A stretch of 64,000 nucleotides of DNA from Ligula intestinalis (Eukaryota; Platyhelminthes; Cestoda; Diphyllobothriidea; Diphyllobothriidae). This document shows, one piece after another, positions 47,540-59,019 of this stretch (position 1 is its first letter; the number at the start of each line of letters is the position of its first letter). The notes under the pieces are model-generated. The model was not told the DNA's origin. It saw only the letters and a program-made list of their open reading frames with translations, and searched no databases. The stretch is taken from the NCBI GenBank assembly GCA_036362985.1, contig JAYGXS010000005.1, forward strand, positions 47,437,476 to 47,501,475. The letters run 5' to 3'. The position numbers were made by a program, and so were the translations under genes.

Positions 47540-47700
47540 CCTCTTTGATGAACGTTCACCAACGGCGAGTAAGCCAGAAATGAGCATTCAAGTCTCCATT
47601 GTCCTTGCTGGCAGTACTATCGGCCTAAGCCTACTACGTGATATGGCTGCTGTCAGGGCCTGAGAAATGAGGCCCTAGGCAAAGGCGAAATGGGTCGAGT
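47540..47700 (+). mobile_element. SINE body copy
   Basis: GAGTAAGCCAGAAATGAGC, CATTGTCCTTGCTGGCAG and GCTGCTGTCAGGGCCTGAG match the other SINE bodies. Only 70 bp separate it from the copy at 47770. Confidence 0.58.
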
Positions 47701-47769
47701 GAGTTCCAGTAGCAATCGGTGAATGTTCATAAACTAGTGTCAATGCCTCCCGAACTAAACCGACCAGAC

Positions 47770-47970
47770 ATCGTGCTCGTAGTCCAACAGTTAGAGCGTT
47801 AGACTCTGATCAAAAGGTAGCGAGTTAGAGCCTCGAGTAGTGCACGAATTGTGGTTGGATATCACTAGCTACGACGGTAATAAACCAGAAATAGCCATTT
47901 CGTTCTCGCTTGGCTTTGGCGGCAATACCATCTACCGCTAAACCTCTCCATACATCAGCTGCTTGCCCCG
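47770..47970 (+). mobile_element. tRNA-derived SINE, copy with head and body
   Basis: Head AGTCCAACAGTTAGAGCG…GCGAGTTAGAGCC resembles tRNA A and B boxes. The body has TAATAAACCAGAAATAGCC, a block shared by 43850, 47340 (inverted), 47575, 18050 and 62920 (inverted). SINEs are moved by LINE machinery. The block resembles a degraded hammerhead core. Confidence 0.6.
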
Positions 47971-48058
47971 GAATGCATCTTAAGTTTCTTCCTGTTTTTA
48001 AAACACCTATATCATGGTCAGATGTTACTATGATCAACACAAAAAAACTACAAAATTA

Positions 48059-48115
48059 CTGTTGCTGCTGCTGCTACTACTACTACCACTACAACTTCTG
48101 CTACTACGCTTGTCA
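48059..48115. repeat. (CTR)n imperfect trinucleotide repeat
   Basis: GTTGCTGCTGCTGCTACTAC and similar triplets for about 55 bp. Confidence 0.8.
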
Positions 48116-48309
48116 ATACCTTCAGTCTAATATTATATCACTGATGTCAACGCAATATGTTCTGAATTCTCTTGTTTATCTTAGTTCTCTGACCTGAGCA
48201 AGGTTTTGCTAAGTTTTCGTTGAGCCTTGTTGTTTCAGAATGTTTGAGAAGCGTAAAGCAGGAATAAGAAGCTCGTCGTAAAAAAAACAAACGAAACATA
48301 AAAGGCTCG

Positions 48310-49205
48310 CTAATCAGCATGGACTCAGGTTGTGATACTGATTATCGTGTAGTTTATTCTGAAGTTACTTCAGTCGTGATAGGATGCGAACTTTTTAACC
48401 GGCTTCGGCCTTACGACTTACACAACGTAATCACTGTAAAAGGTAACTACTTAAGTAGTATACTTTTTATCACTGATTTTGACTGCTTTTATCAATTCAA
48501 ATGTATTTTATGGAAAAAATGCACGAAAAATTATTTCTTGTACTCGTTTCGTAGCAAATTACGCCTTTTTTAAATTTTACGCTTCGAGAAATGGTACCTT
48601 TCGGTTTTGGAAAATCGATAATTATTAGCTTTTTATGATTGTGGGGTGTTCATTCATAATACATCGTATCCGTGAATTTATTAATGCTGCCTTTACTGTA
48701 TAAAGTACGATCCACATCGAATGCAACATGTCAGAAAAAACTATATGACTTCTTCAATGAACTGTAGGTGAAAATATACTTTTCCCTAAATCAGGATGTG
48801 CACAGTGCACAATTCGTACAGTTCGAATTCTAGTGTAGCAGTCAGTCGGTATAAAATTTATTCGGCAATAAAGACACTTTTTTAAAACCGACAGATACGC
48901 TTTTTTAAGCATAGGGTTTAAAGAAAGCATAATTTGCTACAAAACTAGTACAAGAAATATTTTTTCGTGCACGTTTTCCATAAAATATATTCGAATTTAT
49001 CAAGGCAGTCAAAATCAATGATAAAGCTTACACTAAATAAGTAGTTACTTTTTGCAGTTAATACGTTTTGATAGTCATCAGAACGAAGCTCGTTAAAAAG
49101 TCCGCATCTTATCATGAATGAAGTAACTTCAAAATAACCTACACGATAATCAGTATCACAACATGAGTCGATGCTGATTAGCGAAAGAGTATAAATCTTT
49201 CGCAT
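48310..49205. repeat. Fold-back element, copy 3
   Basis: Arms open with GGTTGTGATACTGATTATCG (48330) and its inverse near 49170. Both hold the family block with CCATAAAATATATTCG and TCGTGTACTCGTTTC-like sequence. Lies in the intron before exon 49839. Confidence 0.8.
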
Positions 49206-49838
49206 ATGTCGGCGTGTTGCACGAATTCTGGCGCGTAATGTACTGCTTAAAGAGCATAAACTTGACGCTAACCCTAACCGAAGCATCCAAACTAACCGTA
49301 GGAGTAACCCTGGCTCTAAGTTGCTGAGAATGTAGCGTAACGCCGGCTATATTACAGAGAATTCTTAATTTCTTCCCATCTCGGCGGGATGCATAAACGG
49401 TTCCTCGTCTTGAGCTTTGCGCTCATTTAGATAAGTGATCCCTGTAAATGAACCGAACTAAGACATAAGACTTTAATCCGGTGAGCAAGTAGTCTGATTA
49501 GATGTTTAGTAATATCTCAGAGAGTGTATTTCGTGGTCTGAACTTAATGTTCCCTGTGACAGACTGGCTTTTAGGGCAGTGTCAGAAGATTGAAGAATGT
49601 TGGTATTTCAATCAACCTCGCTTACGGTCTTCAGTTTAGAGTAAATTAACTTTACGAAGGATAATCAGTCCGATTATTTCTATGACGGAAACTTTGGTAC
49701 ACGTGTCTCATAGACTTGTTTTATTACACTCAAATCAGTAAATTCATTGTTTAATTATTTTTTTGCATCAGTGTTTTCAATTTGCCTAACCGCAGAGTTT
49801 TCAATTTTTTTGTTTTTTCTTGTCCTCCTTCCTTCCAG

Positions 49839-50012
49839 TGAGAGAAGAGTTGAGCCCCGTGTTCAACTCCAAAACCCGCGAATTGGCGTGGCAAACAGTT
49901 GGACCTCAACTTAAGCTGGCTGTAGAGGAATACAAGGTGAAAATCATCTCGTCAAGTGTTGCTTGTGGAACAACGGAGATGAGCGAAATTTCCATCCGCC
50001 CAAGGGATAACT
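49839..50012 (+). CDS. Exon (phase 1-1), FN3-like half-domain
   Basis: Very strong acceptor (…cttgtcctccttccttccag) and donor gtgagt at 50013. 58 codons: REELSPVFNSKTRELAWQTV, then QLKLAVEEYKVKIISSSVAC and MSEISIRPRDN. LAWQTV and YKVKIISSS…EISIRP match an FN3 core tryptophan followed by F and G strands, although the spacing is short for a whole FN3 domain. It is paired by position and phase with the exon at 53442. Confidence 0.78.
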
Positions 50013-50439
50013 GTGAGTTTCGCTTGCGCCTGTGGGGACTGCTTTGATTCCTTCCCTAAAGGCCACTTAGAAACAGCAAAAACATGCTGACATTTAAAGT
50101 TTTGTAGCTAGACTTTAAAAGCGGGCTAATTCCACTGAATGGGCTAAAGTGTAATAAATTCTAAGGCACCGATCCCTTTCAGATGGCTTGTGACCTCATC
50201 AGTAATCAGGAGCATTGAAATTAACGGGCGTTGGACTTATTTAAACTAGGATTAATTCTTTAAGGCACAAAGGCTCCTTCTAATAAAAATAGGATTACCA
50301 AAACTAGTCAAATTTGATGTATAACACTTCTGCCTGATAATTTGATAGGCTGATACCCGCTTGCTTCTGATGCATTTTATCAGTAAAGCTGCGACGGTTT
50401 GCATCTAGCACTATTATAATGCTGTTTTACCTATAGCCA

Positions 50440-50790
50440 GTGGAAAATTTCATGGAATTTTCCACGAAATTCGTAAGTGCGGTGCTGATTCTGAACGATT
50501 ACCTAAATACGATTGTAATATTACTTAGCATACGACATAATCTTTATGTATTTCGGACAGACTGGGAGTCGGATGCTAAAATGCACAGGTTTTCGATAAA
50601 ATGCCTACAAACATGGTATAAATTTTTCTACAGATTTTCGCTGTCCTTCATCAATATAAATGTATTCTATAAGAAGCGTGTGCAAAGATATTCCTTGTTG
50701 TACTGAATTGAGTGCAAACATAATTTTTTAAAATGTTATATTCAAAGGAAGGGCAACTTTAGTTTTTTAAACGTGTTTTACCCTGAAATA
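50440..50790. repeat. Half of a fold-back element, copy 5
   Basis: Single diverged arm: ATCAATATAAATGTATTCTA, then GCAAACATAATTTTT and AAAGGAAGGGCAACTTTAG, matching the inner arm of copies 1 to 3. Confidence 0.5.
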
Positions 50791-51399
50791 CTTTTGAGTC
50801 CGATCTGTAGTTTCGAATGCACTTAAGGTTTCCAATCTGATAGTTATATGCTTTGCCAGTGGGCTCAAAAACGCGAAAACACCATTAATAAGAGGATAGA
50901 CAAGTTGAGAAAGAAGAGAGCCCTCACAAGAAAGCTAGCGAAGCTTACCAAGGTCATCGATGCAGCGATGGCCATTTCGATGGCCTACGAAAAATGCACG
51001 GACCAGGAGTGCTCTTAGATCCCATCGTATTCTCATGCCTTACCCCAACTTTTGGGCTTTCAAAATGGGTGTACCAGTGGCTGGATTTCCTTTCTTAGGA
51101 TTCAGGGCGGACAGGGAAAACTGCTAAAGAATTTTTGACCTGCATCTAATGCTGGAAAATGAAGGCGGATTAGGTGATGGTATTTTTGAAGTGATCTACT
51201 TTTGTACCTGCATTTTACTTGGTCCGGCTGTCCACACAATTAGCAGCCTTTTCCGTTAGAAATACGGCGGCTCTGACCAAGGCACTGTTGAATTCCATTT
51301 TTACCACTATAAAGGTAATTATGTAAGAGGATTTCAATAATCAGTTATGATTCCTCGACGTACAAGGGACCAAGATGGCGGATGGGAAGATAAACCCAC

Positions 51400-52140
51400 T
51401 TGTCTAATGACCGACAACCAACACCATGTACATCTCTTATTTTAGAAAAAATAACCTCGTTTGTCACAAACTCATTCGTATCAGAACCCCCTTCCAACGC
51501 GTTCAAGCAAACTGCAGTGAAGGCGTTGAAAGAGAGGAAAGAGACAATTACTTGCATGTCTTATAGAAGGCCAACGGATATCCAAAGTCATACATACGCA
51601 AATGTCTTGAGAGTCCCCACCTTGAGCGATCCAAAGAGGAAGACCCCAAGCTCTGGCTCGCAATACTTTTTTTGAAGATTTTATCAGAACCAATGGCAAG
51701 CACCCTAAAACCATAAAGGGATTGGCGTGACTGAGGAACCAGAGACAACCACCAGGCAGCTCAGCATGAAGGCCAAAGACCCGCTACTATTGACAGAACA
51801 AATTGCAGTGGTCTACAACATACCATGCCAAAACTGCGATGTAAATTATATTGATGAAACGAGCAAATGCCCTGACGCAAGGTTGCATGAGCATCGGCTC
51901 ACAATCAACCGCGAGGATAAGCTCTCTATGGTCTACGGTCACATAACACAGAAGAACTACAATTTTGCCTTTGATAAAGCAAGGGAAGTGGGCCGAGCCG
52001 AGGACCAGATGGCCAGACTTCTGCTGAAAGTTTGGACAAAGACATGCATCCTGCCGACTAGGCGCTACGTACAGGTCTTGAATAAGTTCGAGCAAGGCCA
52101 ACAAGACAGCCGAGCAGACTCACACGTGGAAGGCAACTGA
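51400..52140 (+). pseudogene. Degraded PLE: RT C-terminus plus GIY-YIG endonuclease
   Basis: Upstream frames give NTFFEDFIRTNGKHPKTIKG, the C-terminal RT helix region. Then comes a 137-codon frame with VVYNIPCQNCDVNYIDETSK and DARLHEHRLTIN, a degraded GIY-YIG (YIDET for YIGET), followed by the C-terminal helices. It is a third PLE subfamily by sequence. Confidence 0.7.
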
Positions 52141-53441
52141 GATCAGAGAAAAAAGAGACGAACTGTTTAGGGACCACGTGACCATTGTGGAACACCACCT
52201 TAACACCACGCCCATGAGATTGACATCAACCCACATGCACACAAGCAATTGATCAGTCCGCAGGCTGACGAAGGGTAAGCTAGCAAGCACATTAACTTGC
52301 CCAAAATTATAACGGCCGCAAATTTCACGCGAGTTCACCAGCGTTCAATCATGGAGTTGTCGACGCTTATTAGCAGGGAACAGGCAGGTCAACGTTCGTG
52401 CGTCAAGCACGGATGTAATACCAGGGAGGCGTTAAGACTAAAACACTCACGGTCACGCGAAAAACCACATTACTTTGATAATCGAACCGAGAGTGACAGT
52501 CTAAATGCACTTTGGTCCATGAACTCGTATCTTCTTCTTCGTCCTCCTTTGGGAGGATGATATCGATAGAATACTATAGCTTCCTCTCTGCACGAAGAAT
52601 GTACCATGTAGTACTCACAATATTTTCGAAGTAATGTGGACTGAAAATAAGGCTTCATAATGGCTGTTAATCAGAGACCAGAAAGGACGAAATTTTAATG
52701 GATATCGTTTGATCTTACAAACTCTCCTGATTGGAAGCCTTTTAAAAAGCGAAAGATCGCTTTTGCTCGACTATAAATTTTAAGAAGACGTAAGCTTCTA
52801 TCACGAAAGCATATTTTTAAAATTGCATACTAATCAAATGGTCTTTTTTGCAGATGGCATCCTCTCGTCTTCAAAATATCCTGTGATTGTGCCGCACAAG
52901 GTTCTATCTAAAAATTCTGCTAAAGTAATCTTTCCTTATCGAAAACACATTTCAGAATTTTGACTAGCATTTCAAGAAATTGGGTACTGGGTGTAGCGTT
53001 CACAGCCTAGGTCTAAATAGCCCGCGGCACTTCTAATCTCTCTCTTTTAATCTACAACGCAAGGAATCTCTTCAGTTTATCGGTTTCTTGGTTTTTATTT
53101 TTTGGTTTCACCCCGCTTGATAGTTTCTACTACTATAACATTAAATTCAGGGCATTTCTACCGGGAAGCTAGTTACACTGACCAATTGCCTTATCTAACT
53201 GGCGAGGTCAAAGTGTAAAAGATTTCCCACATCATTTGAGGCTAGTTTAAAAAGTCTGCCTGGCACTTTGTGTGACCAAGTAGAATGCTCCCCCTGTTTT
53301 CCATCTTCGCCAGAAGTAACGTTACAACGCATCGATTCGAATTACACACAATTCCCTTGGGGAGGCCTTGGAGAGGCATACCTTGAAGCATTACGCCATT
53401 GTCTCTTTTCAACATTCTTTTTTTGTTTTTTTTGCGTTCAG

Positions 53442-53609
53442 GCACAAATGAACGATGTCAGGCTGTGATATGGACACCCAGACAACTGTCAACAATCGAG
53501 AAGATCCTAGCAAACTACACGCTAGATGTAAGCCCCCAGTTTGTAGGGTTCAGCGCTGCCTTGTCATCTGGTCAAAGTTCAGCTGTGTCCTTCAATCTCG
53601 GAAAAGCGG
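53442..53609 (+). CDS. Exon (phase 1-1), FN3-like half-domain
   Basis: Acceptor …tttttttgcgttcag, donor GCGG|gtaagt at 53610, 56 codons. It contains CQAVIWTPRQLSTIE, ANYTLDVSPQFVGFSAALSS and SSAVSFNLGKA. The VGFSAALSSGQSSAVSFNL ending is a textbook FN3 F strand, turn and G strand arrangement. One NYT sequon. A PLE fragment with a hammerhead motif begins only about 60 bp downstream in the intron. Confidence 0.8.
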
Positions 53610-53672
53610 GTAAGTCCTGCCTCTGTCAGCGTATGCCTCTGCTAAACATATAAATTATCTGAGAAGTCAAGT

Positions 53673-53711
53673 TGGCAAACACAGTGTTTTCAGCAAATCA
53701 TCATCAGGCCA
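53673..53711 (-). ncRNA. Hammerhead ribozyme motif next to a PLE fragment
   Basis: Minus strand: stem I UGGC/GCCA, core CUGAUGA, stem II region UGAUUUGCU (weak), GAAA, stem III AACAC/GUGUU, cleavage base U. It resembles the motif pair at 7332/7553 and lies just downstream, on the same strand, of the GIY-YIG remnant at 53770-54480. Confidence 0.6.
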
Positions 53712-53769
53712 CACATTTGCAGGGGTAATTAAAACTGTACGGTTAGACAGGGTTAATAAATACAATCTG

Positions 53770-54480
53770 ATTACCATTCATCGTTTACGCGGCGCCCGCA
53801 TGGCGGGGTCGGCGTGTTGAGGTTCGTGGGTTGGGGGAGAGGGTGTAAGGGAGGGAATGGGGTTAGGTTGTGGGTGTTGATCAGAGGTCAGATACACGGA
53901 GGAATAATTGCTGCAATCTGCACGAAGCGATCGACTGCCACTAGGGGTGGAGGTGAAATGCAATCTTCAGCTGGCGTTGGGGTCGGCCACAGAAGTGCAA
54001 GGGATTCTGTCAGCGTCTTCTGACAACACAGCACTGGTTTAGCTAGCCGCATAGCAACTGCTTCAGCTGTTGCAAGCACCCGTTGGCGTGGGCCCCTGGA
54101 GCAGTAAGCTGGTGTCCGGTAGACAACCTAAAAGGCCTCGTTAGTATCGACTCGATGATTCGTATCGATAAGATGTGCGAGAATAGAACTCGAGATCGAT
54201 ATAGTTTCACCTTTAATTTACCAGGCCGGTATGTGCTCACGTACCCTCTTTTCGAGACGCCTCGTTGTACGGCCGATGTATCTCGCTCCACAGGAGCAAG
54301 TGAAAGAGTAAATGCACATGGATGTGGCCTTCAACGGGAGTCAGTCTTTACCTCCCAATCGTAGGAGGGGAGAGTTCGTGAAGAGCACGCGTAAGTTCGC
54401 CACTGGGAAAGCGCTTGCGATTGCGGTCCTCAGATGCTCCGTATCTAAAAACCGGTAAGGGAAAAGAGCAACTCAGTGAT
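53770..54480 (-). pseudogene. Degraded PLE endonuclease copy
   Basis: Minus strand: LATAEAVAMRLAKPVLCCQK near 54060 matches LATAEATAIRLMKPVLCAQK of the full PLE. Further up, the DNA matches the GIY-YIG region (cysteine-rich, YIGRT equivalent at about 54280) with frameshifts. The hammerhead at 53673 is its probable terminus. Confidence 0.72.
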
Positions 54481-54629
54481 CACGAAACGGGATATTCTCT
54501 TCCATTTCAATGGTGGAGCTCAATCCAGAGGCCCACCAGCAGCCTCAAAGCGGCTATGATTATAGACAGAAGGACATTATCGACAAAGAAAAGAGAACAC
54601 AATTCTATCTCTAGAACATCAGTTTTATG

Positions 54630-54673
54630 CGCCTGACATTTCGGCATCCGTCGTGGATGCTTCACCAGAGACA
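54630..54673 (-). ncRNA. Hammerhead motif with one core change
   Basis: Minus strand: stem I UGUCU/AGGCG, core CUGGUGA (A6 changed to G), stem II GCAUCC/GGAUGC with an ACGAC loop, CGAAA, cleavage triplet GUC. The core change should inactivate it. It is inverted relative to the intact copy at 55215. Confidence 0.6.
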
Positions 54674-55214
54674 TGAGCAGAACGCGGTAAGGGAAACAAG
54701 TAACACATATACGGGGGTTGCAGTATTTATGGGATACATTCATTACTGCATAAGAATGACAAATATTGGCAATCAAGCATAATTGCCCTCTTGTGTGTTG
54801 ATTGTTTGATTAACGGCACGCGAGCTCTGACTGGCTGAACTTTAATTACGCGTGCTGGTTCACAGACCCCCAAGTTCATCAACAAATGCAAACACTTGCC
54901 CAATCCATATTCACTGTTGGGGCTCAATTCGGCCAAAGCAAGTCGCCACTTGGGGAACACACAGGCCACCACTTCGTCTTACGCCGACACGCGGGAACCA
55001 GACGGCCGAGCAATCATCACATCCAATTGTACCACGCGGGATGAAAGTTCGGCAAGTCAGGGCCCGCATACCGGTAGCCAAGTCATCGACACAAAAGAGA
55101 TAATTTACTCTTAATTGTCGTTATTTGTTATGCGTGCACAGCAGTGACTCTGATTTATAAATACTGCAACCTTCTGTGCATGTGTTACCAGCTTCTGCTA
55201 CTGTTTACTGCTCA

Positions 55215-55258
55215 TGTCTCTGATGAAGCATCCACGACGGATGTCGAAACGTCAGACA
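55215..55258 (+). ncRNA. Hammerhead ribozyme motif, intact core
   Basis: Plus strand: stem I UGUCU/AGACA (5 perfect pairs), core CUGAUGA, stem II GCAUCC/GGAUGU with ACGAC loop (first pair A-C mismatched), CGAAA, stem III ACGU (palindromic), cleavage triplet GUC. It is one of the clearest motifs in the window. Confidence 0.8.
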
Positions 55259-56262
55259 GATAAAAGTGTTGTCCCATCGATCAAATCTTCTCAATTACTC
55301 CCTGTAACTCGTATGTTCGCTTGCATTGAAAAGAGAGACCGGAGTGATCCTTTCCGGTATATCAGCCGTCAGTAACGAGCCATGTTCAACACCAGCTTTT
55401 GTAAAATCTGGGACGCGAACTAGCGAACTGCTGCTACCGGAGCTCGAAAGTCGCAGCGAGACCACTGTGTCCTGATTCGCGATTGGGTGAGCTTTCATCT
55501 GCCAGCGATAATGTACCCGATCACTACGAGTCTGGATAAAATTATTACAAAAGCTTAAATATTTCGGAGAAAGAATGTGTGGTTAGTTAAAAACTAATTA
55601 AAATAATCAAATAAATCAATAAATTTAATAATAAATCAAAGCGCAAACCATTGTTATAACTAGCATATATCGATTAAATTAAAAATATCACGTACTTGGT
55701 GCGTAATCTTAATTCTTAGCGTAATTTGCAGAGTTTTTCCCAAACGCTGTTACCAATATGAACGATATGATCTGGACAGTTTTAAAGAGAGGGCTATGGT
55801 CAACAGCTTATAATATTGGACCAAGTTTCTCTGGTGCATGGCTAGACAATTTAAACGTTCTAGCATATTCTGATATTACTCTCTCCTAAGGTTAACTTTG
55901 ACTTTACGCAAAAAATGCCTAAACAAATACTGACTTAACTTTTCCTTCTACCAATTAATTTCTTATGTTATTTAAAATGAGTACACTTTTCTTAACGCTT
56001 GGCAGTACCGACCAAAAGGGCCAAGTTTTTCCGCTAGTTTGCAATCTTCAATCATAAATGTTAGCGTTTTGTGGCAGGGCCAAACACAAGCGGTTAGTGT
56101 CAGGATTCTCTGCAGGGCTTTAGAGCGTTTACTATACCGAAAATATTAACATGCTAAGGATTGTGGGTACCTTTTAGCAAACAGAACGATCATCAGGGAT
56201 TTATCCAGAGCTTGTATCCTAACCTAAACTTAAATGTGAATCTGTGCTTCAATCTTTTTTAG

Positions 56263-56546
56263 GTCCATCATTTCTGACGGCTGTCTACGAAAGTGAAACC
56301 CCGCGAGAACACATTGTAAGACTGGAGCCCTATCAGGCAGTGTCTTGCAATGGGGAGGCCAAAACGTCCACAGCTGAACTGGACGCCACGTTTGAAATTA
56401 TATCCTATGGCATTTTACCGAGTGGCAGGACTGAGATTCCGATTGAGGGGGTCAGATTCACAAAGGTGGAGAACGCAAATTCACAGATGCCCGGTGGCAT
56501 GTACCGCGTGGAGAATATCTTGCCCGGAAGAGAATACGAACTTAAG
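56263..56546 (+). CDS. Exon (phase 1-0) with most of an FN3 domain; GC-AG donor
   Basis: Acceptor …cttcaatcttttttag. 94 codons: PSFLTAVYESETPREHIVRL, FEIISYGILPSGRTEIPIEG, and near the end MYRVENILPGREYELK. L-x-PGREYELK is the conserved FN3 tyrosine-corner region before the F strand. The domain is completed in the next exon. The required phase 0 donor is AAG|gcgagt at 56547, again GC. A GT four bases on would be out of phase with the following exon. Confidence 0.78.
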
Positions 56547-56829
56547 GCGAGTTTCATTTCTAAAACTGGGCTTTCTAGTTAATGGAGACTGCTGTTCCAA
56601 TAATGCTCTATTTTAACAAGCTAAGAGCGAAGATATTGCATAAGAACGTTTTGTGCTGTGTCTGGGTTAGTGGGCAACAATGGCTTACGTAGTCCTCCTC
56701 ATTAATCCCTACTCCCAGCATTTTGGCATACGAAAACGGTGTTTATAAGGTGTTTTATGCGGGGAATTATGAAACGCAGTGAAATATACTTTAATAACTG
56801 CTATATGCATTTATATTTTATTGTCTTCA

Positions 56830-57220
56830 GAAATGCTATTGATTTATATCTGTAGATTTTCCTAATCTGTATTAACGGTCAACGTATTGTGGAAAACCCG
56901 ATTATCAAATTTCCGAAAAATAGAAATGGTGGTTAGGAGGTCATCTACTTCAACTTACCTGAGGTCAACTTACCGTTCTGGAGTTAGATGAGTAAAGCCC
57001 GCGGTGTGAGGCACCGCGCACACATTGAAACTACATGCGGAACAGCTTACTCCTAGTGGCCGCGGGAAACAACTTCGACTTCATTTATTCACTTCACACT
57101 CCTAAAATTTCCTTTTCTGCCTATCCTATTTTTCCACCCCCAACACCCTATTGCCACCATTTTCGTAGACCAATTTGCTGGGACAAGGGGTATATGAGTG
57201 GGACTACATAAGCTACTTTG
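56830..57220. repeat. Interspersed repeat 'Q', copy 3
   Basis: Full-length match to copy 1, including the AT-rich start and the GGCCGCGGGAAACAA block. In the intron between exons 56263 and 57818. Confidence 0.75.
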
Positions 57221-57817
57221 GCATTAAGCGAAATAAAAGCACTCAAGTCCATTAGGGTCGAGGTACTCAACATTAAAAAAAATTATACCTGCCCTCACTT
57301 CTATCATTCCAGTGCGATGAGTTTATTTGAAGTTTCTATACTGAGAGGTTGATGGTCATTTCCAACGAAGTCGACCATGTGCTTCACCATAGGCTGAAGC
57401 AAACTGAAAGCAAACGCGGTGCCGTACGAGTGAATTAGCTTTAGGTGATTGTAGACTTGGGCGGCGTCTACCGCACTCTGGTTTTACTCATTCGCCCGAG
57501 CAGGTTTTAAAGGAAATGTCAAGGTGACGGTAGGCGGCACCGGTGCCAAGGTGGCTTTTCCGGCCAGAGCCCTTACCTTTGCGTGACAAAACGCCACCCC
57601 ACCCCCCCTCTGTTCGGCATTTTTTATGGCAGTGCAACCCAAATAACGTCTTCCGTGGGCTGATTTAGCAGCCTTGTTGGGTCAGAGCATTTACCCCGTG
57701 CTTCTTCTGTTAAACCCAATTTCTTTAGCACATGTAAACGTAATGTTTATACTGGCAACGGCAAACAATATTCAATGTTTATTTTTTTAAGCAATCCCCT
57801 CCAAATTTTTATTTCAG

Positions 57818-57887
57818 GGAGCCATCAAGTATCCAAGTGCGCTGGAAGACGAGATGTCAAAGGAGATCTTCTTTATCACCCTTGACG
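57818..57887 (+). CDS. Small exon (phase 0-1) closing the FN3 domain
   Basis: 70 nt, acceptor …aaatttttatttcag, donor GACG|gtaacc at 57888. It encodes GAIKYPSALEDEMSKE then IFFITLD. Joined to the preceding exon it gives YELK-GAIKYPS…IFFITLD, the expected F strand, F-G loop and G strand of FN3. Only this frame is open from a phase 0 start to a phase 1 end, which independently supports the GC donor upstream. Confidence 0.78.
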
Positions 57888-58533
57888 GTAACCTCCTTGT
57901 ACACTTTATTTCCATTCATAAGCTGGGTCTGCATTAGTGGGATACAGTAACACTGATGCTCCCATCATGTAATGCAGGTGACTTACCGCCATACTCCATG
58001 GAATATGAATATTTCTCTATCCCAGCACCATCATCAAGCCTAGCCCAGACCTTACATTAAAACCTTATCTCAGACCGAATGCTACCTTTATCACTAGCCA
58101 TACAATTACCTTAGCATTACGCTACCCAACTGTTAAACAGCCAACGATCTCCGAAAAATTTGAACCTATGATAGACATGAAAAGATTTCTTCCACAGCTA
58201 ACGTTCTAACTTCCTGACCTGCAGGGTCCTGATCGGAAGCCATGGCCGTGATCAGATTTGAGTAAAGTAGCCCACCCAGCCTGCTGTCGCCTATGAAGTC
58301 CACCAATCATAACAGAGAAGGCCGATTATTTAATGAGGATTTCCCGCGGAAGCGATCCAGATTTTATTTATTTCGGACCCCAGGCTTTTGAACGAAGTTC
58401 GCTCTGACCACCTGCAAAAGTCTAGTCGGCGAGAATAATTAATGAGGCGTAACAAATATTTTCGACTTACAATGAAAAACTACTTCCTTCTGTTTAGTAG
58501 GCATACATTTTAACATTTTTAAAACATTTTTAT

Positions 58534-58850
58534 TAACCCCCACTGGAGCAGCGTCAAGCGCGTGTAGGTTCGGGATTGTTCGCTGGCATCGGGCGAGGTC
58601 ACTGATGTGCATTATTTAACGCTATTACTAACCCCCACTAGACCAACGGCGAGCGCGTGTAAGTTGGGGGGGGGGGGGGTGCTCGCTGACCTCGGATGAA
58701 GGCGAGCGCGTGTGAAATGGGGAGTGCTAGGTGACCTCGGCTGAGGTCAATGAGGCACATTTTTAATATTATTACTAACCCCAATTGGAACAGCGGTGAG
58801 CGCGCGTAAGTGGCGGCGGGTGTCCACAGACCTTGGGCAAGGTCACTGAC
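58534..58850. repeat. GC-rich tandem repeat, about three units
   Basis: Units begin ATTACTAACCCCCACT…, contain GCGCGTGTAAG and end with GACCTCGG…GAGGTCA. Unit length varies from about 80 to 150 bp, partly because of a poly-G tract at about 58666. A related single unit is at 62221-62335. Confidence 0.65.
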
Positions 58851-59019
58851 GCAATGTTTAAGGGGCAGCGGTGAAAGGTGCGAGTGAAAGGATGAGGAAA
58901 ACCGTTGCTTGAGCCGAACCCTGCTTCTCAGTGAATCCGCGACGGTAGAAAACGGAACAAAAGGAAATAGTTGCTCATCATATGTCGAGCATAATTTTAG
59001 GGCTCACTAATCCTTCTTG

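Larger units (their letters stand above)
54570..55295. mobile_element. Inverted pair of PLE-type terminal repeats
   Basis: Sequence from about 54570 to 54745 is repeated inverted at about 55150-55290, including TAAATACTGCAACC and the hammerhead motifs. Between them (54750-55140) lies non-coding sequence without RT motifs. Probably a deletion derivative of a PLE with inverted repeats. Confidence 0.62.

Noticed and set aside
52855..52930. Strong acceptor tttttttgcag followed by GILSSSKYPVIVPHK
   Set aside because: No good donor in the phase needed to join 53442. The sequence then runs into a repeat end.
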